DNA from: Ruminococcus sp.
GTDB taxonomy: Bacteria; Bacillota; Clostridia; Oscillospirales; Acutalibacteraceae
Direction of reading: 5' to 3'
DNA: 64,000 bases
NCBI GenBank assembly: GCA_004558485.1
Contig: SFCS01000003.1
Coordinates: 1-64,000, forward strand
Part shown: piece after piece, positions 26,032 to 34,268 of the stretch
How positions within the stretch are numbered: the first letter of the stretch is position 1
Layout of the letters: every line of letters starts with the position of its first letter
Notes under the pieces: model-generated
Told to the model about the DNA's origin: nothing
The model's database searches: none
Seen by the model: only the letters and a program-made list of their open reading frames with translations
Position numbers and translations under genes: made by a program

Positions 26032-27404
26032 AAACACATAAGGCGTGGAGCTATGCGCCCTACCGTCCGCCGTTCTTTGAGGTGGGCGACATCTACATTT
26101 GCCGCGTCGTGCCCGACGCGGACAGCATCACCTTCTTTTGGCTGCCCACGGGCGCTGCGACCTATACGGTCTGCTGTGCGCGGCGCGGCGAAACGCCGCA
26201 GCCGGTTGGCGAAACGACGGATGCGACCTTTTGCATCACGGGACTGGAAACGGGCGCGGAATACGCCTTTTTCGTCGAGGCGGACGGCAAAAAGAGCCGC
26301 ACCCGCCTTGCACGCTGCGGGACGGCGTTCGGCACGACGGTCAACTATCTGCATCCCGAGGATGACGCCTATCGCTTTTCCGGCCGCTTTCTTTGCAGTC
26401 CCTCGCTTTTGCGCCTGCCCGACGGTTCGCTCCTGGCGTCGATGGATCTTTTTGCGGACGACCATCCGCAGAATCTGACGCTCATTTTCCGTTCGGACGA
26501 CGACGGCAAGACCTGGCACTATCAGTGTGAGCTGTTCCCCTGCTTCTGGGGCAAGCTGTTTTTGCAGGGGGAGCGCGTGTTCATGATCGCCTGCTCTACC
26601 GAATACGGCGATCTGCTCATCGGCAGCTCGGACGACGGCGGCAAGACCTTTGGCGAGCCGACGGTGCTGCTGCGCGGGAGCGGCGGCAAGCATGCCGAGG
26701 CAGGTGTGCACAAAAATCCGCAGCCGGTCGTCACCTTCGGCGGACGGCTGTATAACACGCTCGAATGGGGCAACTGGGGACGCGGGTATCATGCGCCGAT
26801 GGTGATGAGCGCGCCCGCCGACGCCGATCTTTTGGAGGCGGACAACTGGACTTTCAGCGAGCCGGTGCGGTATGATCCCACCTGGCCGGGCGTGCCCGCC
26901 GGGCCGAGCACGGGCAACATCGAGGGCTGTCTCGCGGTGGTGAACGGAAAACTATATAACATCATGCGCTATGACATGTGAAAGCTCTCCCGCAAATGGG
27001 GGCTTGCGGTGGCGTATGCGGTGAACACGGACGATCCCGCCGCGCCGCTTACCTACAGCCACTGCATTGAGTTTCCCGGCAACAACGCAAAGTTTGAGAT
27101 ACAGTTTGATGAAAAAACGGCGCGCTATTATGCGATCGTTTCGCGCATCACGGACGAAGAACACAGAGGGGCGCGCAACATCCTGTCGATCCTGACCTCA
27201 AAGGATGCGGAAAACTGGGAGCTTTTTGCCGACATCATGAACTGCGGCGACGAAGATCCGCAGAAGATCGGTTTCCAGTATGTGGATTTCTTCATCGAAA
27301 ACGGGAAGATCTATTATCTCTGCCGCACCGCCATGAACGGTGCAGACACCTTTCACAACAGCAACTACAGCATTTTCGGAACAAGGGACATCGCCTCCCT
27401 CTGA
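26028..27404 (+). pseudogene. Sialidase-like (Asp-box) protein gene interrupted by an in-frame TGA
   Basis: The frame from the ATG at 26028 encodes an FN3-like N-terminal domain and then a beta-propeller with Asp boxes (SDDDGKTWHY, SSDDGGKTFGEP), typical of sialidases and related hydrolases. At 26979-26981 the frame meets TGA, right after NIMRYDM. The same frame continues without a gap as KLSRKWGLAVAYAVNTDDP and on to 27404 with good coding character. A single TGG-to-TGA change explains this. Other genes in the window use TGA as stop, so a general recoding is unlikely. The last codons (DIASL and the stop) come from a dispersed repeat. The 317-residue N-terminal product may still be made; a GTG at 27009 could start the rest. 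Confidence 0.75.
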
Positions 27405-27500
27405 TGAGGGAGGTGTCGCAGCGTAAGCTGTGACAGCGGGAGAGACTTTTGACTACCCCTCAGTCGGCCTTGCCGACGGCTCTCCTGACAAGGGGAGCCG
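27393..27500. repeat. Dispersed palindromic repeat (MITE-like), four hairpins
   Basis: The stretch is built of consecutive inverted repeats: CCTCCCTC/GAGGGAGG, GCAGCGTAAGCTGTG-type, GTCGGC/GCCGAC and GGCTCTCC/GGGGAGCC. This layout resembles small repeats common in Ruminococcaceae-type genomes, as far as I recall. Only one copy lies in this window. It supplies the last codons and stop of the preceding reading frame. Confidence 0.65.
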
Positions 27501-27506
27501 CCCTCT

Positions 27507-27537
27507 GAAACGCCGCAAAAGCGGCGTTTCTTTTTTT
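27507..27537 (+). terminator. Strong intrinsic terminator before pstS
   Basis: GAAACGCCGC and GCGGCGTTTC form a ten-pair stem around AAAA, followed by TTTTTTT. It ends transcription from the sialidase-like gene. Confidence 0.9.
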
Positions 27538-27562
27538 ACGCCGATTTTACAAAAGAGCGCTT

Positions 27563-27592
27563 TTGCATTTTACCTGCCGTCCGTATCATAAT
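27563..27592 (+). promoter_or_regulatory. Promoter of the pst-pho operon
   Basis: -35 TTGCAT (27563-27568) and -10 CATAAT (27587-27592), spacing 18. Two TTTTAC hexamers (27545-27550 and 27568-27573) are 23 bases apart and could be part of a PhoP site, but this is weak. Confidence 0.55.
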
Positions 27593-27638
27593 AGTTGCGA
27601 AGAGCAAAAAAGAGGAAAAATGAAAGAGGGAAAAAGTT

Positions 27639-28445
27639 ATGAAAAAACTTCTCGGCGTTTTATCGGCAGCGGTGCTTTGCATCGCCATTTTCGCAGGTTG
27701 CGGCAGCAAAGCGGACGGTACGGTCGCGACCGACGGCTCGACTTCCATGCAGAAGGTGATCGGCGCACTGGGCGAAGCGTTCATGGCGCAGAACGACGGC
27801 ACCACCTTTACCTATAACCCCACCGGTTCGGGTTCGGGTATCCAGGCGGTGACGGAGGGACGCTGCGACATCGGCCTTTCAAGCAGAGCGCTGAAAGATG
27901 AGGAAACTGCCAAGGGACTGGTAGGCACGGTGCTGGCGTATGACGGCATCGCGATCATCGTTCACCCTGACAACCCCGTAGCCGATCTCAAAACCGAAAC
28001 GATCGCCAGAATCTATAAAGGTGAGATCACCAACTGGAAGGATGTCGGCGGCAACGACGCCGAGATCGTGCTCATCGGCAGAGAGGCAGGCAGCGGTACG
28101 AGAGACGGCTTTGAGTCCATCACCGGCACCAAGGACGCCTGCAAATACCGCCAGGAGCTGACCTCCACCGGTGATGTCATCACCACCGTTTCCAAGAACC
28201 CGAACGCCATCGGGTATGCCTCCCTTGCCTCCGTCAAGGACAGCGTCAAGGCGGTCACCGTGAACGGCGTCAAGCCGACCGAGGAAACGGTTAAGAATGC
28301 CAGCTATGTGATCCAGCGTCCGTTCGTCCTGGTCACGAAGAAGGACACCAAGCTCTCCGACACGGCGCAGAAGTTCTTCGACTATGTTACCTCAAAGGAC
28401 GCGGCGGACATCATCACCAAGCAGGGCGCTGTTCCGGCAAACTGA
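27639..28445 (+). CDS. pstS: Phosphate ABC transporter, phosphate-binding lipoprotein
   Basis: PstS captures inorganic phosphate outside the cell and passes it to PstCA. The 268-residue protein has a lipoprotein signal (MKKLLGVLSAAVLCIAIFAG, then Cys). The phosphate-binding loops are TDGSTSMQKVIGAL, the GSGSGIQAVTEG loop and REAGSGTRDGFESI. It is the first gene of a complete pst-pho operon. A hairpin (28460-28481) downstream probably lowers expression of the permease genes relative to pstS, as is usual for binding-protein operons. A repeat element now separates it from pstC. Confidence 0.95.
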   Translation: MKKLLGVLSAAVLCIAIFAGCGSKADGTVATDGSTSMQKVIGALGEAFMAQNDGTTFTYNPTGSGSGIQAVTEGRCDIGLSSRALKDEETAKGLVGTVLAYDGIAIIVHPDNPVADLKTETIARIYKGEITNWKDVGGNDAEIVLIGREAGSGTRDGFESITGTKDACKYRQELTSTGDVITTVSKNPNAIGYASLASVKDSVKAVTVNGVKPTEETVKNASYVIQRPFVLVTKKDTKLSDTAQKFFDYVTSKDAADIITKQGAVPAN

Positions 28446-28465
28446 AAATGAGATAAGCGGAAGAC

Positions 28466-28490
28466 GGCGCAAGCCGTCTTTACCGCGTTT
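28466..28490 (+). repeat. Left direct repeat flanking element copy 1
   Basis: This 25-base stretch is repeated at 28720-28744 with one mismatch. It carries the right part of the pstS-distal hairpin (AAGACGGC/GCCGTCTT) and ACCGCGTTT. It is read as a target-site duplication. Confidence 0.85.
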
Positions 28491-28719
28491 CAAAAAGCAT
28501 TTTTGAAACGCGGGGAGGCTGTCTAAAAACCGCAGGAGCAAGGAAACCGCCTCCGTCGGCGTATGTGTATACGGCAGGGGGCGGTTGACGCAGACAGCAA
28601 AGCATGTGTTTCGCAGAAACACACCCGAAGGGACGTGTGCGTATTTGCTGTGCGGTAGTAGCTATCGTTTTTACAAATAGTGTGCTTTGCGTCCTGCGGA
28701 CTTTTTTGACAGTCTGAAC
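28483..28719. mobile_element. Non-coding element copy 1, inserted between pstS and pstC
   Basis: It starts with a 31-base palindrome (28483-28513; arms of 14, loop GCA) whose outer arm overlaps the flanking duplication. The conserved core runs from GGCTGTCTAAAAACCGC (28517) to GACAGTCTGA (28717). The first 57 bases match copy 2 (58885-58941) with two differences and the last 32 bases (28686-28717) match it exactly. The two ends are imperfect inverted repeats of each other (AGGCTGTC...CCGCAGGA against the complement of TCCTGCGG...GACAGTCT). A central hairpin around TTTCGCAGAAA has arms that differ from copy 2 but still pair. It holds no reading frame or transposase, so it is non-autonomous or an RNA-level element. 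It lengthens the pstS-pstC gap by about 254 bases. Confidence 0.8.
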
Positions 28720-28744
28720 GGTGCAAGCCGTCTTTACCGCGTTT
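28720..28744 (+). repeat. Right direct repeat flanking element copy 1
   Basis: Near-identical to 28466-28490 (24 of 25). After it the sequence continues into the pstC ribosome binding site, so this copy restores the original upstream context of pstC. Confidence 0.85.
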
Positions 28745-28764
28745 AGATAGAAAGGACGAAAGAT

Positions 28765-29628
28765 ATGAAAGGTAAAGAGCGCATCATCGGCGGGATCTTC
28801 CTCATTTTGGGACTCATCACGGTCGGCTTTGTGCTGCTCATCACCGTGTATCTCATCATTTCCGGCATTCCCGCCATACGGCAGATCGGCCTTATACAAT
28901 TTCTGTTCGGCAAGACCTGGGCATCCACGGCGGCAACTCCGTCCTTCGGCATCCTGCCTTTCATCCTCACCAGCGTCTACGGTACGGCGGGGGCGATTCT
29001 CATCGGCGTGCCGATCGGCTTTCTGACCGCCGTGTATCTCGCAAAGATGGCGCCCGCAAAGGTGCGCAGCGTGATGGAAGCGGCGGTGAGTCTGCTTGCC
29101 GGCATCCCCTCGGTGGTCTACGGTCTTGTGGGCATGCTCATTTTGGTGCCCGCCATCCGCAGCGTGTTTCACCTGTCGGACGGATCGAGCCTTTTGGCAG
29201 CGATCATCGTTCTTGCCATCATGATTTTGCCGTCCATCGTCAAGGTGTCCATGACCGCGCTTTCGGCGGTGCCGCGGGAATATGAGGATGCGTCGCTGGC
29301 GCTCGGCGCGACCGCGACCGAGACCTATTTCCGCGTGTCCGTTCCCGCCGCGAAAAGCGGCATCGCGACCGCCGTCGTGCTCGGCGTCGGCAGAGCGATC
29401 GGCGAGGCGATGGCGGTTATGATGGTGTCCGGCAATGCGCCGAACATGCCGAGCCTGTTCCAAAGCGTGCGGTTTCTGACAACGGCGGTGGCAAGCGAAA
29501 TGTCCTATTCCGCGGGTCTGCAGCGGCAGGCGCTGTTTTCCATCGCACTGGTGCTGTTTTTGTTCATCATGCTCATCAACGCGGCGCTGCATTTCTTCCT
29601 GAAACGGGACAAGGAGGGAGTGGCATGA
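28765..29628 (+). CDS. pstC: Phosphate ABC transporter permease PstC
   Basis: This is one of the two membrane subunits of the phosphate importer (287 aa, six predicted helices). The permease coupling motif is SLALGATATETYFRVSVPAAKSGI, followed by GRAIGEAMAVMMVSGN, both typical of PstC. AAAGGAC precedes the ATG. It overlaps pstA by four bases. Confidence 0.94.
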   Translation: MKGKERIIGGIFLILGLITVGFVLLITVYLIISGIPAIRQIGLIQFLFGKTWASTAATPSFGILPFILTSVYGTAGAILIGVPIGFLTAVYLAKMAPAKVRSVMEAAVSLLAGIPSVVYGLVGMLILVPAIRSVFHLSDGSSLLAAIIVLAIMILPSIVKVSMTALSAVPREYEDASLALGATATETYFRVSVPAAKSGIATAVVLGVGRAIGEAMAVMMVSGNAPNMPSLFQSVRFLTTAVASEMSYSAGLQRQALFSIALVLFLFIMLINAALHFFLKRDKEGVA

Positions 29629-30485
29629 AAAAATCAAGCGGAACACTTCGCCGCCTGTATAACGGCGGTATGAAAGCACTGTGCGTCGCGGCAGCTGTCT
29701 GCACGGCGGCGCTGGCGGCGTTCATGGTAATCTATGTGCTGGCAAAGGGTCTGCCGCACATTTCGTGGGAGTTTCTGTCCGGCTCTCCGAGCTACCTTTC
29801 CGAGAAGATCGGCATTCTACCCGACATCCTCAACACGCTGTACATCGTGCTGGCGACGCTGCTCATCGTGCTGCCGCTCGGCGTCGGCGCGGCGGTGTAT
29901 CTGACGGAATATGCCAAAAGCAAGCGGCTTGTCGCCGCCATCGAATATGCCGCCGAGACGCTATCGGGCATCCCCTCCATCATCTACGGCCTGGTCGGCA
30001 TGCTGTTTTTCTGCCAGTTTCTGAACATGAAGACCTCGCTTTTGGCGGGTGCTCTCACACTGGTCATCATGAACCTGCCCACCGTGATGCGCACGACGCA
30101 GGAAAGCCTCAAGACCGTGCCGCAGTCCTACCGCGAAGGCGCGTTCGGACTGGGCGCGGGAAAATGGCGGGTCATTCGCACGGTGGTGCTGCCCGACTGC
30201 GTGGACGGCATCATCACCGGCTGCATCCTGTCGGTCGGGCGCATCCTCGGCGAGTCGGCGGCGCTGCTGTTCACGGCGGGCTTTGCCCACACCTTAAACG
30301 GTGTTTTTGAGGGACTGAACAGCGCGGGCGCGACGCTCACGGTCGCACTGTATGTCTATGCAAAGGAGGAGGGCGAGTTTGAGGTGGCGTTTGCCATCGC
30401 CGCCATCCTCATGCTGCTCACGCTGCTCATCAACGCGCTGACGACGCTTGTCGGGCGCTATTTTGAAAGGAGGAAACGCACATGA
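29625..30485 (+). CDS. pstA: Phosphate ABC transporter permease PstA
   Basis: This is the second membrane subunit (286 aa). It shows the family landmarks [33 protein letters not shown], the EAA loop ([21 protein letters not shown]) and [16 protein letters not shown]. It overlaps pstC and pstB by four bases each, so the transporter subunits are translated in a coupled way. Confidence 0.95.
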   Translation: MKKSSGTLRRLYNGGMKALCVAAAVCTAALAAFMVIYVLAKGLPHISWEFLSGSPSYLSEKIGILPDILNTLYIVLATLLIVLPLGVGAAVYLTEYAKSKRLVAAIEYAAETLSGIPSIIYGLVGMLFFCQFLNMKTSLLAGALTLVIMNLPTVMRTTQESLKTVPQSYREGAFGLGAGKWRVIRTVVLPDCVDGIITGCILSVGRILGESAALLFTAGFAHTLNGVFEGLNSAGATLTVALYVYAKEEGEFEVAFAIAAILMLLTLLINALTTLVGRYFERRKRT

Positions 30486-31234
30486 ATGTGTTTTCGGTCA
30501 AGGATCTGCACCTGTGGTATGGGGCGCATGAGGCACTGAAGGGGGTCAGCATCGACATCCCCGAGAAAAGCATCACCGCCTTCATCGGCCCGTCCGGCTG
30601 CGGCAAATCCACCTTTCTCAAAACGCTCAACCGCATGAACGATCTGGTGGACGGTGTGCGCATCACCGGCGAGGTGAAATATAAGGACGAGGACATTTTC
30701 GCCCCGGGCGTGGATGTGAATGCGCTGCGGCGGGAGGTGGGCATGGTGTTTCAGAAGCCCAACCCGTTCCCGATGAGTATTTATGACAATGTTGCCTACG
30801 GCCCGCGCACTCACGGCGTGCGCAACAAGGCGCGGCTGGACGAGATCGTCGAGCAGTCGCTGCGCGGTGCGGCGATCTGGGACGAGGTAAAGGATCGTTT
30901 GAAGAAAAACGCGCTCGGTCTTTCCGGCGGTCAGCAGCAACGGCTGTGCATCGCCCGCGCACTGGCGGTGGAGCCGACGGTGCTGCTGATGGACGAGCCG
31001 ACAAGCGCGCTTGACCCCATCTCCACCTCCAAGATCGAGGAGCTGGCGATGAGCCTCAAGGAGAAATACACCATCGTCATCGTCACCCACAATATGCAGC
31101 AGGCGGTGCGTATTTCGGATAACACGGCGTTTTTCCTGCTCGGCGAGCTTGTGGAATACGGAAAGACGGAGACGCTTTTCTCCGATCCGACCGACAAGCG
31201 CACCGAGGATTATATCACGGGGAGGTTTGGCTGA
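30482..31234 (+). CDS. pstB: Phosphate ABC transporter ATP-binding protein PstB
   Basis: This is the ATPase of the importer (250 aa). Walker A is [10 protein letters not shown], the PstB-specific [20 protein letters not shown] follows, the signature is LSGGQQQRL, and Walker [20 protein letters not shown]-type spacing plus the ATGA overlap with pstA fix the start. Confidence 0.97.
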   Translation: MNVFSVKDLHLWYGAHEALKGVSIDIPEKSITAFIGPSGCGKSTFLKTLNRMNDLVDGVRITGEVKYKDEDIFAPGVDVNALRREVGMVFQKPNPFPMSIYDNVAYGPRTHGVRNKARLDEIVEQSLRGAAIWDEVKDRLKKNALGLSGGQQQRLCIARALAVEPTVLLMDEPTSALDPISTSKIEELAMSLKEKYTIVIVTHNMQQAVRISDNTAFFLLGELVEYGKTETLFSDPTDKRTEDYITGRFG

Positions 31235-31878
31235 TGCGTACACGGTTTGATGAACAGTTATCCAAGCTCAACACGGAGCTGATCGAAATGGGCGCTTTGT
31301 GCGAAGAGGTCATTGCCCTTGCGGTCGACGCGCTGACAAGGGCGGACGCGGGACTGGCAAAGACGGTGGCGCCCGTGGACGAAAAGATCGACCAAAAGGA
31401 GCGGGACATCGAGGCCTTGTGCTTAAAGCTGCTGTTGCAGCAGCAGCCGGTCGCCCGCGATCTGCGGCAGATTTCCGCGGCGCTCAAAATGATCACCGAC
31501 ATGGAGCGCATCGGCGATCAGGCAAAGGACATTGCGGAGCTTATCCGCTTTTTGCCGCCAAGACCGATCGAGCAGGGCGAGCTTTTGCGAAAAATGGCAC
31601 GCGCTGTGATAAAAATGGTGACGGAAAGTGTTGATGCTTTCGTAAAACATGATATAATGATAGCAAAGGCGGCGATCGCGGACGACGATACCGTGGATGC
31701 CTATTTCGACAGTGTGAAAGACGAGCTCATCGCCCGTATTGCGAAAAACCCGCAGGACGGTGCTTTTGCTTTGGATCTGCTGATGATTGCCAAGTACTTT
31801 GAGCGCATCGGCGACCATGCCGTGAACATCGCCGAGTGGGTGATTTTCTCCGTGACGGGGATGCACAAGGAGGAGTAA
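31234..31878 (+). CDS. phoU: Phosphate transport regulator PhoU
   Basis: PhoU is a two-bundle helical protein that links the Pst transporter to the PhoR kinase, shutting down the Pho response when phosphate is ample. The 214-residue protein has the two repeated metal-binding motifs (PVDEKIDQKERDIE in the first half, DDTVDAYFDSVKDEL in the second) and MERIGDQAKDIAEL / FERIGDHAVNIAEW. It starts one base inside the pstB stop (TGATG). Confidence 0.96.
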   Translation: MRTRFDEQLSKLNTELIEMGALCEEVIALAVDALTRADAGLAKTVAPVDEKIDQKERDIEALCLKLLLQQQPVARDLRQISAALKMITDMERIGDQAKDIAELIRFLPPRPIEQGELLRKMARAVIKMVTESVDAFVKHDIMIAKAAIADDDTVDAYFDSVKDELIARIAKNPQDGAFALDLLMIAKYFERIGDHAVNIAEWVIFSVTGMHKEE

Positions 31879-31880
31879 GC

Positions 31881-32555
31881 ATGATCTTTTGTGTGGAGGA
31901 CGATGCCGGCATCCGGGACATCGAGGTGTATGCGCTGCAGTCGACGGGCTTTGCGGCGCGCGGCTTTGCGGACGGCGCGACATTCACGGCGGCGCTGGCA
32001 AAGGAAAAGCCGCAGCTCATCGTTCTCGATGTCATGCTGCCGGGGGTGGACGGCATCACCCTTTTGCGGCAGCTCAAGGGTACGCCCGCTTTCGCGGACA
32101 TCCCGGTCATCATGGCGACGGCAAAGGGCGAGGAATATGACAAGATAAAGGGGCTGGATCTCGGCGCCGATTATTATCTTGTCAAGCCGTTCGGCGTGAT
32201 GGAATTTGTTTCCTGCGTGAAGGCGGTGCTGCGCCGCTGTGCGCCGCAGGAAACGGCGGATACATTGAAGGACGGCGGTCTTTCCCTGCAGCTTTCCGCA
32301 CATACCGTGACGGCGGACGGCAAGCCTGTCACGCTGACCTACAAGGAATTTGCGCTTTTGGCGCTGTTTTTGTCCCACAAAGGGACCGCCTTCAACCGCG
32401 ATCAGATCTTCAACGAGGTGTGGGGCATGGATTTTTGCGGTGAGACCCGCACGGTGGATATGCATATCCGCACGCTGCGGCAAAAACTGGGGGCATACGG
32501 CGCGCGGATACAGACCGTGCGCGGTATCGGCTACCGTTGGGAGGAAAAAGTATGA
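31881..32555 (+). CDS. phoP: PhoP/PhoB-type response regulator
   Basis: This is an OmpR-class response regulator (224 aa) placed to control the Pho regulon. The receiver domain has the acidic pair CVEDDAGI, the phospho-acceptor aspartate in LIVLDVMLPGVDG, the threonine of MATAKG and the lysine of YLVKPFG. The winged-helix output domain includes LTYKEFALLALFLSHKGT and RTVDMHIRTLRQKLG. AAGGAGGAG precedes the ATG at 31881; the frame opens earlier inside phoU. It overlaps phoR as ATGA. Confidence 0.93.
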   Translation: MIFCVEDDAGIRDIEVYALQSTGFAARGFADGATFTAALAKEKPQLIVLDVMLPGVDGITLLRQLKGTPAFADIPVIMATAKGEEYDKIKGLDLGADYYLVKPFGVMEFVSCVKAVLRRCAPQETADTLKDGGLSLQLSAHTVTADGKPVTLTYKEFALLALFLSHKGTAFNRDQIFNEVWGMDFCGETRTVDMHIRTLRQKLGAYGARIQTVRGIGYRWEEKV

Positions 32556-34201
32556 CGAGAAAAATTTTTCGCTCTATCGTGTTGGTGGCGGCGTCGGTGC
32601 TGATCGTCGGCATGGCGATCCTGTTCTGCGTTCTGTATTCCTATTTCGGTACGGTGGAGGAAAGGGAGCTGCAGGACGCGGTGCAGCTTGCGGCAACGGC
32701 GGTGGAAAAGGACGGCGACACCTATCTGAAGGCGCTGTCCGACACCCGCTATCGCTTAACGCTCATTGCCGCCGACGGCAGTGTTCTGTATGACACCGCG
32801 ACGGGCGCCGCCGACATGGAAAACCACAGGGAGCGCACCGAGGTCAAGGAGGCACTCGAGACCGGCACGGGCAAAAGCGTGCGCTATTCCGACACGCTGC
32901 TCGAAAAGACCATCTATGTCGCCCGCCGTTTGAAGGACGGCACGGTGCTGCGTATGTCCGTGGCGCAAAACAGCGTCGGTGTCATATTGCTCGGTATGCT
33001 GCAGCCGTTTTTGGTGGTGCTGCTGTGTGCGCTGATCTTGTCTGCCGTTTTGGCAAACCGTCTTTCCAAGCGCATTGTCGGGCCGCTCAATGCTCTCGAT
33101 CTGGAGCACCCGCTGAAAAACGAGACCTATGAGGAATTAGCGCCGCTGCTCGTGCGCATCGACCGTCAGCGCAAGGAGATCGACGCGCAGGTGACGGCGC
33201 TGCGGCAAAAGCAGGACGAGTTCACGCAGATCACCCAAAATATGGCGGAGGGACTGGTGCTGCTGGACAGCAAGCAGAAGGTCGTGAGCATCAACCCTGC
33301 CGCAAAACGCATTTTTGAGGTGGATGCGACGGCAGGGGAGAGCTTTCTCTGCGTTGATCGCAGCCACAGCATGCGTGCCGCCATTGCGGACGCACTGCTG
33401 GCGGGACACAGTGAAATTTTCTGTGAGTATGGCGGCAGACAGTATCGCGTGAATGTCAGCCGCATCGAATCGGACGGTGTGATGCTCGGCGCGGTCGTTT
33501 TGGTGTTCGATGTCACCGAGCAGATGCGCGCGGAGCAGAGCCGGAGGGAGTTCACCGGCAATGTGTCGCATGAGCTGAAAACGCCGCTGCAGGGCATCAT
33601 CGGCAGCGCGGAGCTGATCGCCTCGGGCATGGTGAAGGAAGAGGATCTGCCGCGCTTTGTCGGACATATCAGGAAAGAGGCGACCCGCCTTTTGTCCCTC
33701 ATCGAGGACATTCTGCGCCTGTCGCAGCTCGACGAGGGTAAGGAAATGCCGCGCGAGGATGTTGACCTGTTTGCGGTTGCGCGCGAGGTCAAGACCGACC
33801 TTGCCGCGGCGGCTGCCGCAAAAAATGTGACGCTTTCCGTGAGCGGCGGGGAAACGGTGCTGCACGGGGTGCGCAGACTGCTGTATGAAATCCTTTTCAA
33901 CCTGTGCGACAACGCCATCAAGTATAACAAGGACGGCGGCACGGTCGCGGTGACGGTCGGCGCAAAGGGCGGCATCTGCACGCTGCAGGTGAAGGACACC
34001 GGCATCGGTATCCCGCCCGAAGAGCAGTCGCGCGTTTTCGAGCGGTTTTACCGCGTGGACAAGAGCCGCTCCAAGGCCTACGGCGGCACGGGACTGGGGC
34101 TTTCCATCGTGAAGCACGCCGTGCAGTATCACGGCGGCAGCATCGTCCTGAAAAGCGTTCCCGACGAGGGCACGACCGTAACGGTGACCTTCCCGCAATA
34201 A
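32552..34201 (+). CDS. phoR: PhoR-type sensor histidine kinase
   Basis: This membrane kinase (549 aa) is expected to phosphorylate the adjacent PhoP. Two transmembrane helices (near residues 8-28 and 150-170) enclose an extracellular sensor of about 120 residues. A HAMP-like linker and a PAS domain (TQNMAEGLVLLDSKQKVVSINPAAKRIF) follow. The H-box is FTGNVSHELKTPLQGIIGSAE, the N-box NLCDNAIKYN, and the G boxes VKDTGIGIPPEE and YGGTGLGLSIVKHAV. It is the last gene of the operon, before a strong terminator. The signal is probably relayed through PstSCAB and PhoU. Confidence 0.93.
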   Translation: MTRKIFRSIVLVAASVLIVGMAILFCVLYSYFGTVEERELQDAVQLAATAVEKDGDTYLKALSDTRYRLTLIAADGSVLYDTATGAADMENHRERTEVKEALETGTGKSVRYSDTLLEKTIYVARRLKDGTVLRMSVAQNSVGVILLGMLQPFLVVLLCALILSAVLANRLSKRIVGPLNALDLEHPLKNETYEELAPLLVRIDRQRKEIDAQVTALRQKQDEFTQITQNMAEGLVLLDSKQKVVSINPAAKRIFEVDATAGESFLCVDRSHSMRAAIADALLAGHSEIFCEYGGRQYRVNVSRIESDGVMLGAVVLVFDVTEQMRAEQSRREFTGNVSHELKTPLQGIIGSAELIASGMVKEEDLPRFVGHIRKEATRLLSLIEDILRLSQLDEGKEMPREDVDLFAVAREVKTDLAAAAAAKNVTLSVSGGETVLHGVRRLLYEILFNLCDNAIKYNKDGGTVAVTVGAKGGICTLQVKDTGIGIPPEEQSRVFERFYRVDKSRSKAYGGTGLGLSIVKHAVQYHGGSIVLKSVPDEGTTVTVTFPQ

Positions 34202-34224
34202 ATAAAAGATCATATTATAAAAAC

Positions 34225-34260
34225 GAGAGCCGTCGTGCATTTGCATGACGGCTCTCAATT
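34225..34260. terminator. Terminator between phoR and the convergent GDPD gene
   Basis: GAGAGCCGTCGTGCA and TGCATGACGGCTCTC form a 15-pair stem (one G-U pair) followed by AATTTT; the other side carries AAAA before the stem. It lies 23 bases past phoR and 13 bases past the GDPD stop, so it can serve both. Confidence 0.85.
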
Positions 34261-34268
34261 TTGAACGG

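Noticed and set aside
26979-26981. TGA as selenocysteine or genome-wide Trp recoding
   Set aside because: Many genes here (ispF neighbour M18, deoD, pstS, rpiR operon genes) end in TGA, and no SECIS-like hairpin is evident after the codon.
27393-27537. CRISPR or tandem-repeat array near the palindromic repeat
   Set aside because: The hairpins differ from each other and are not regularly spaced; it is a single composite repeat followed by a terminator.
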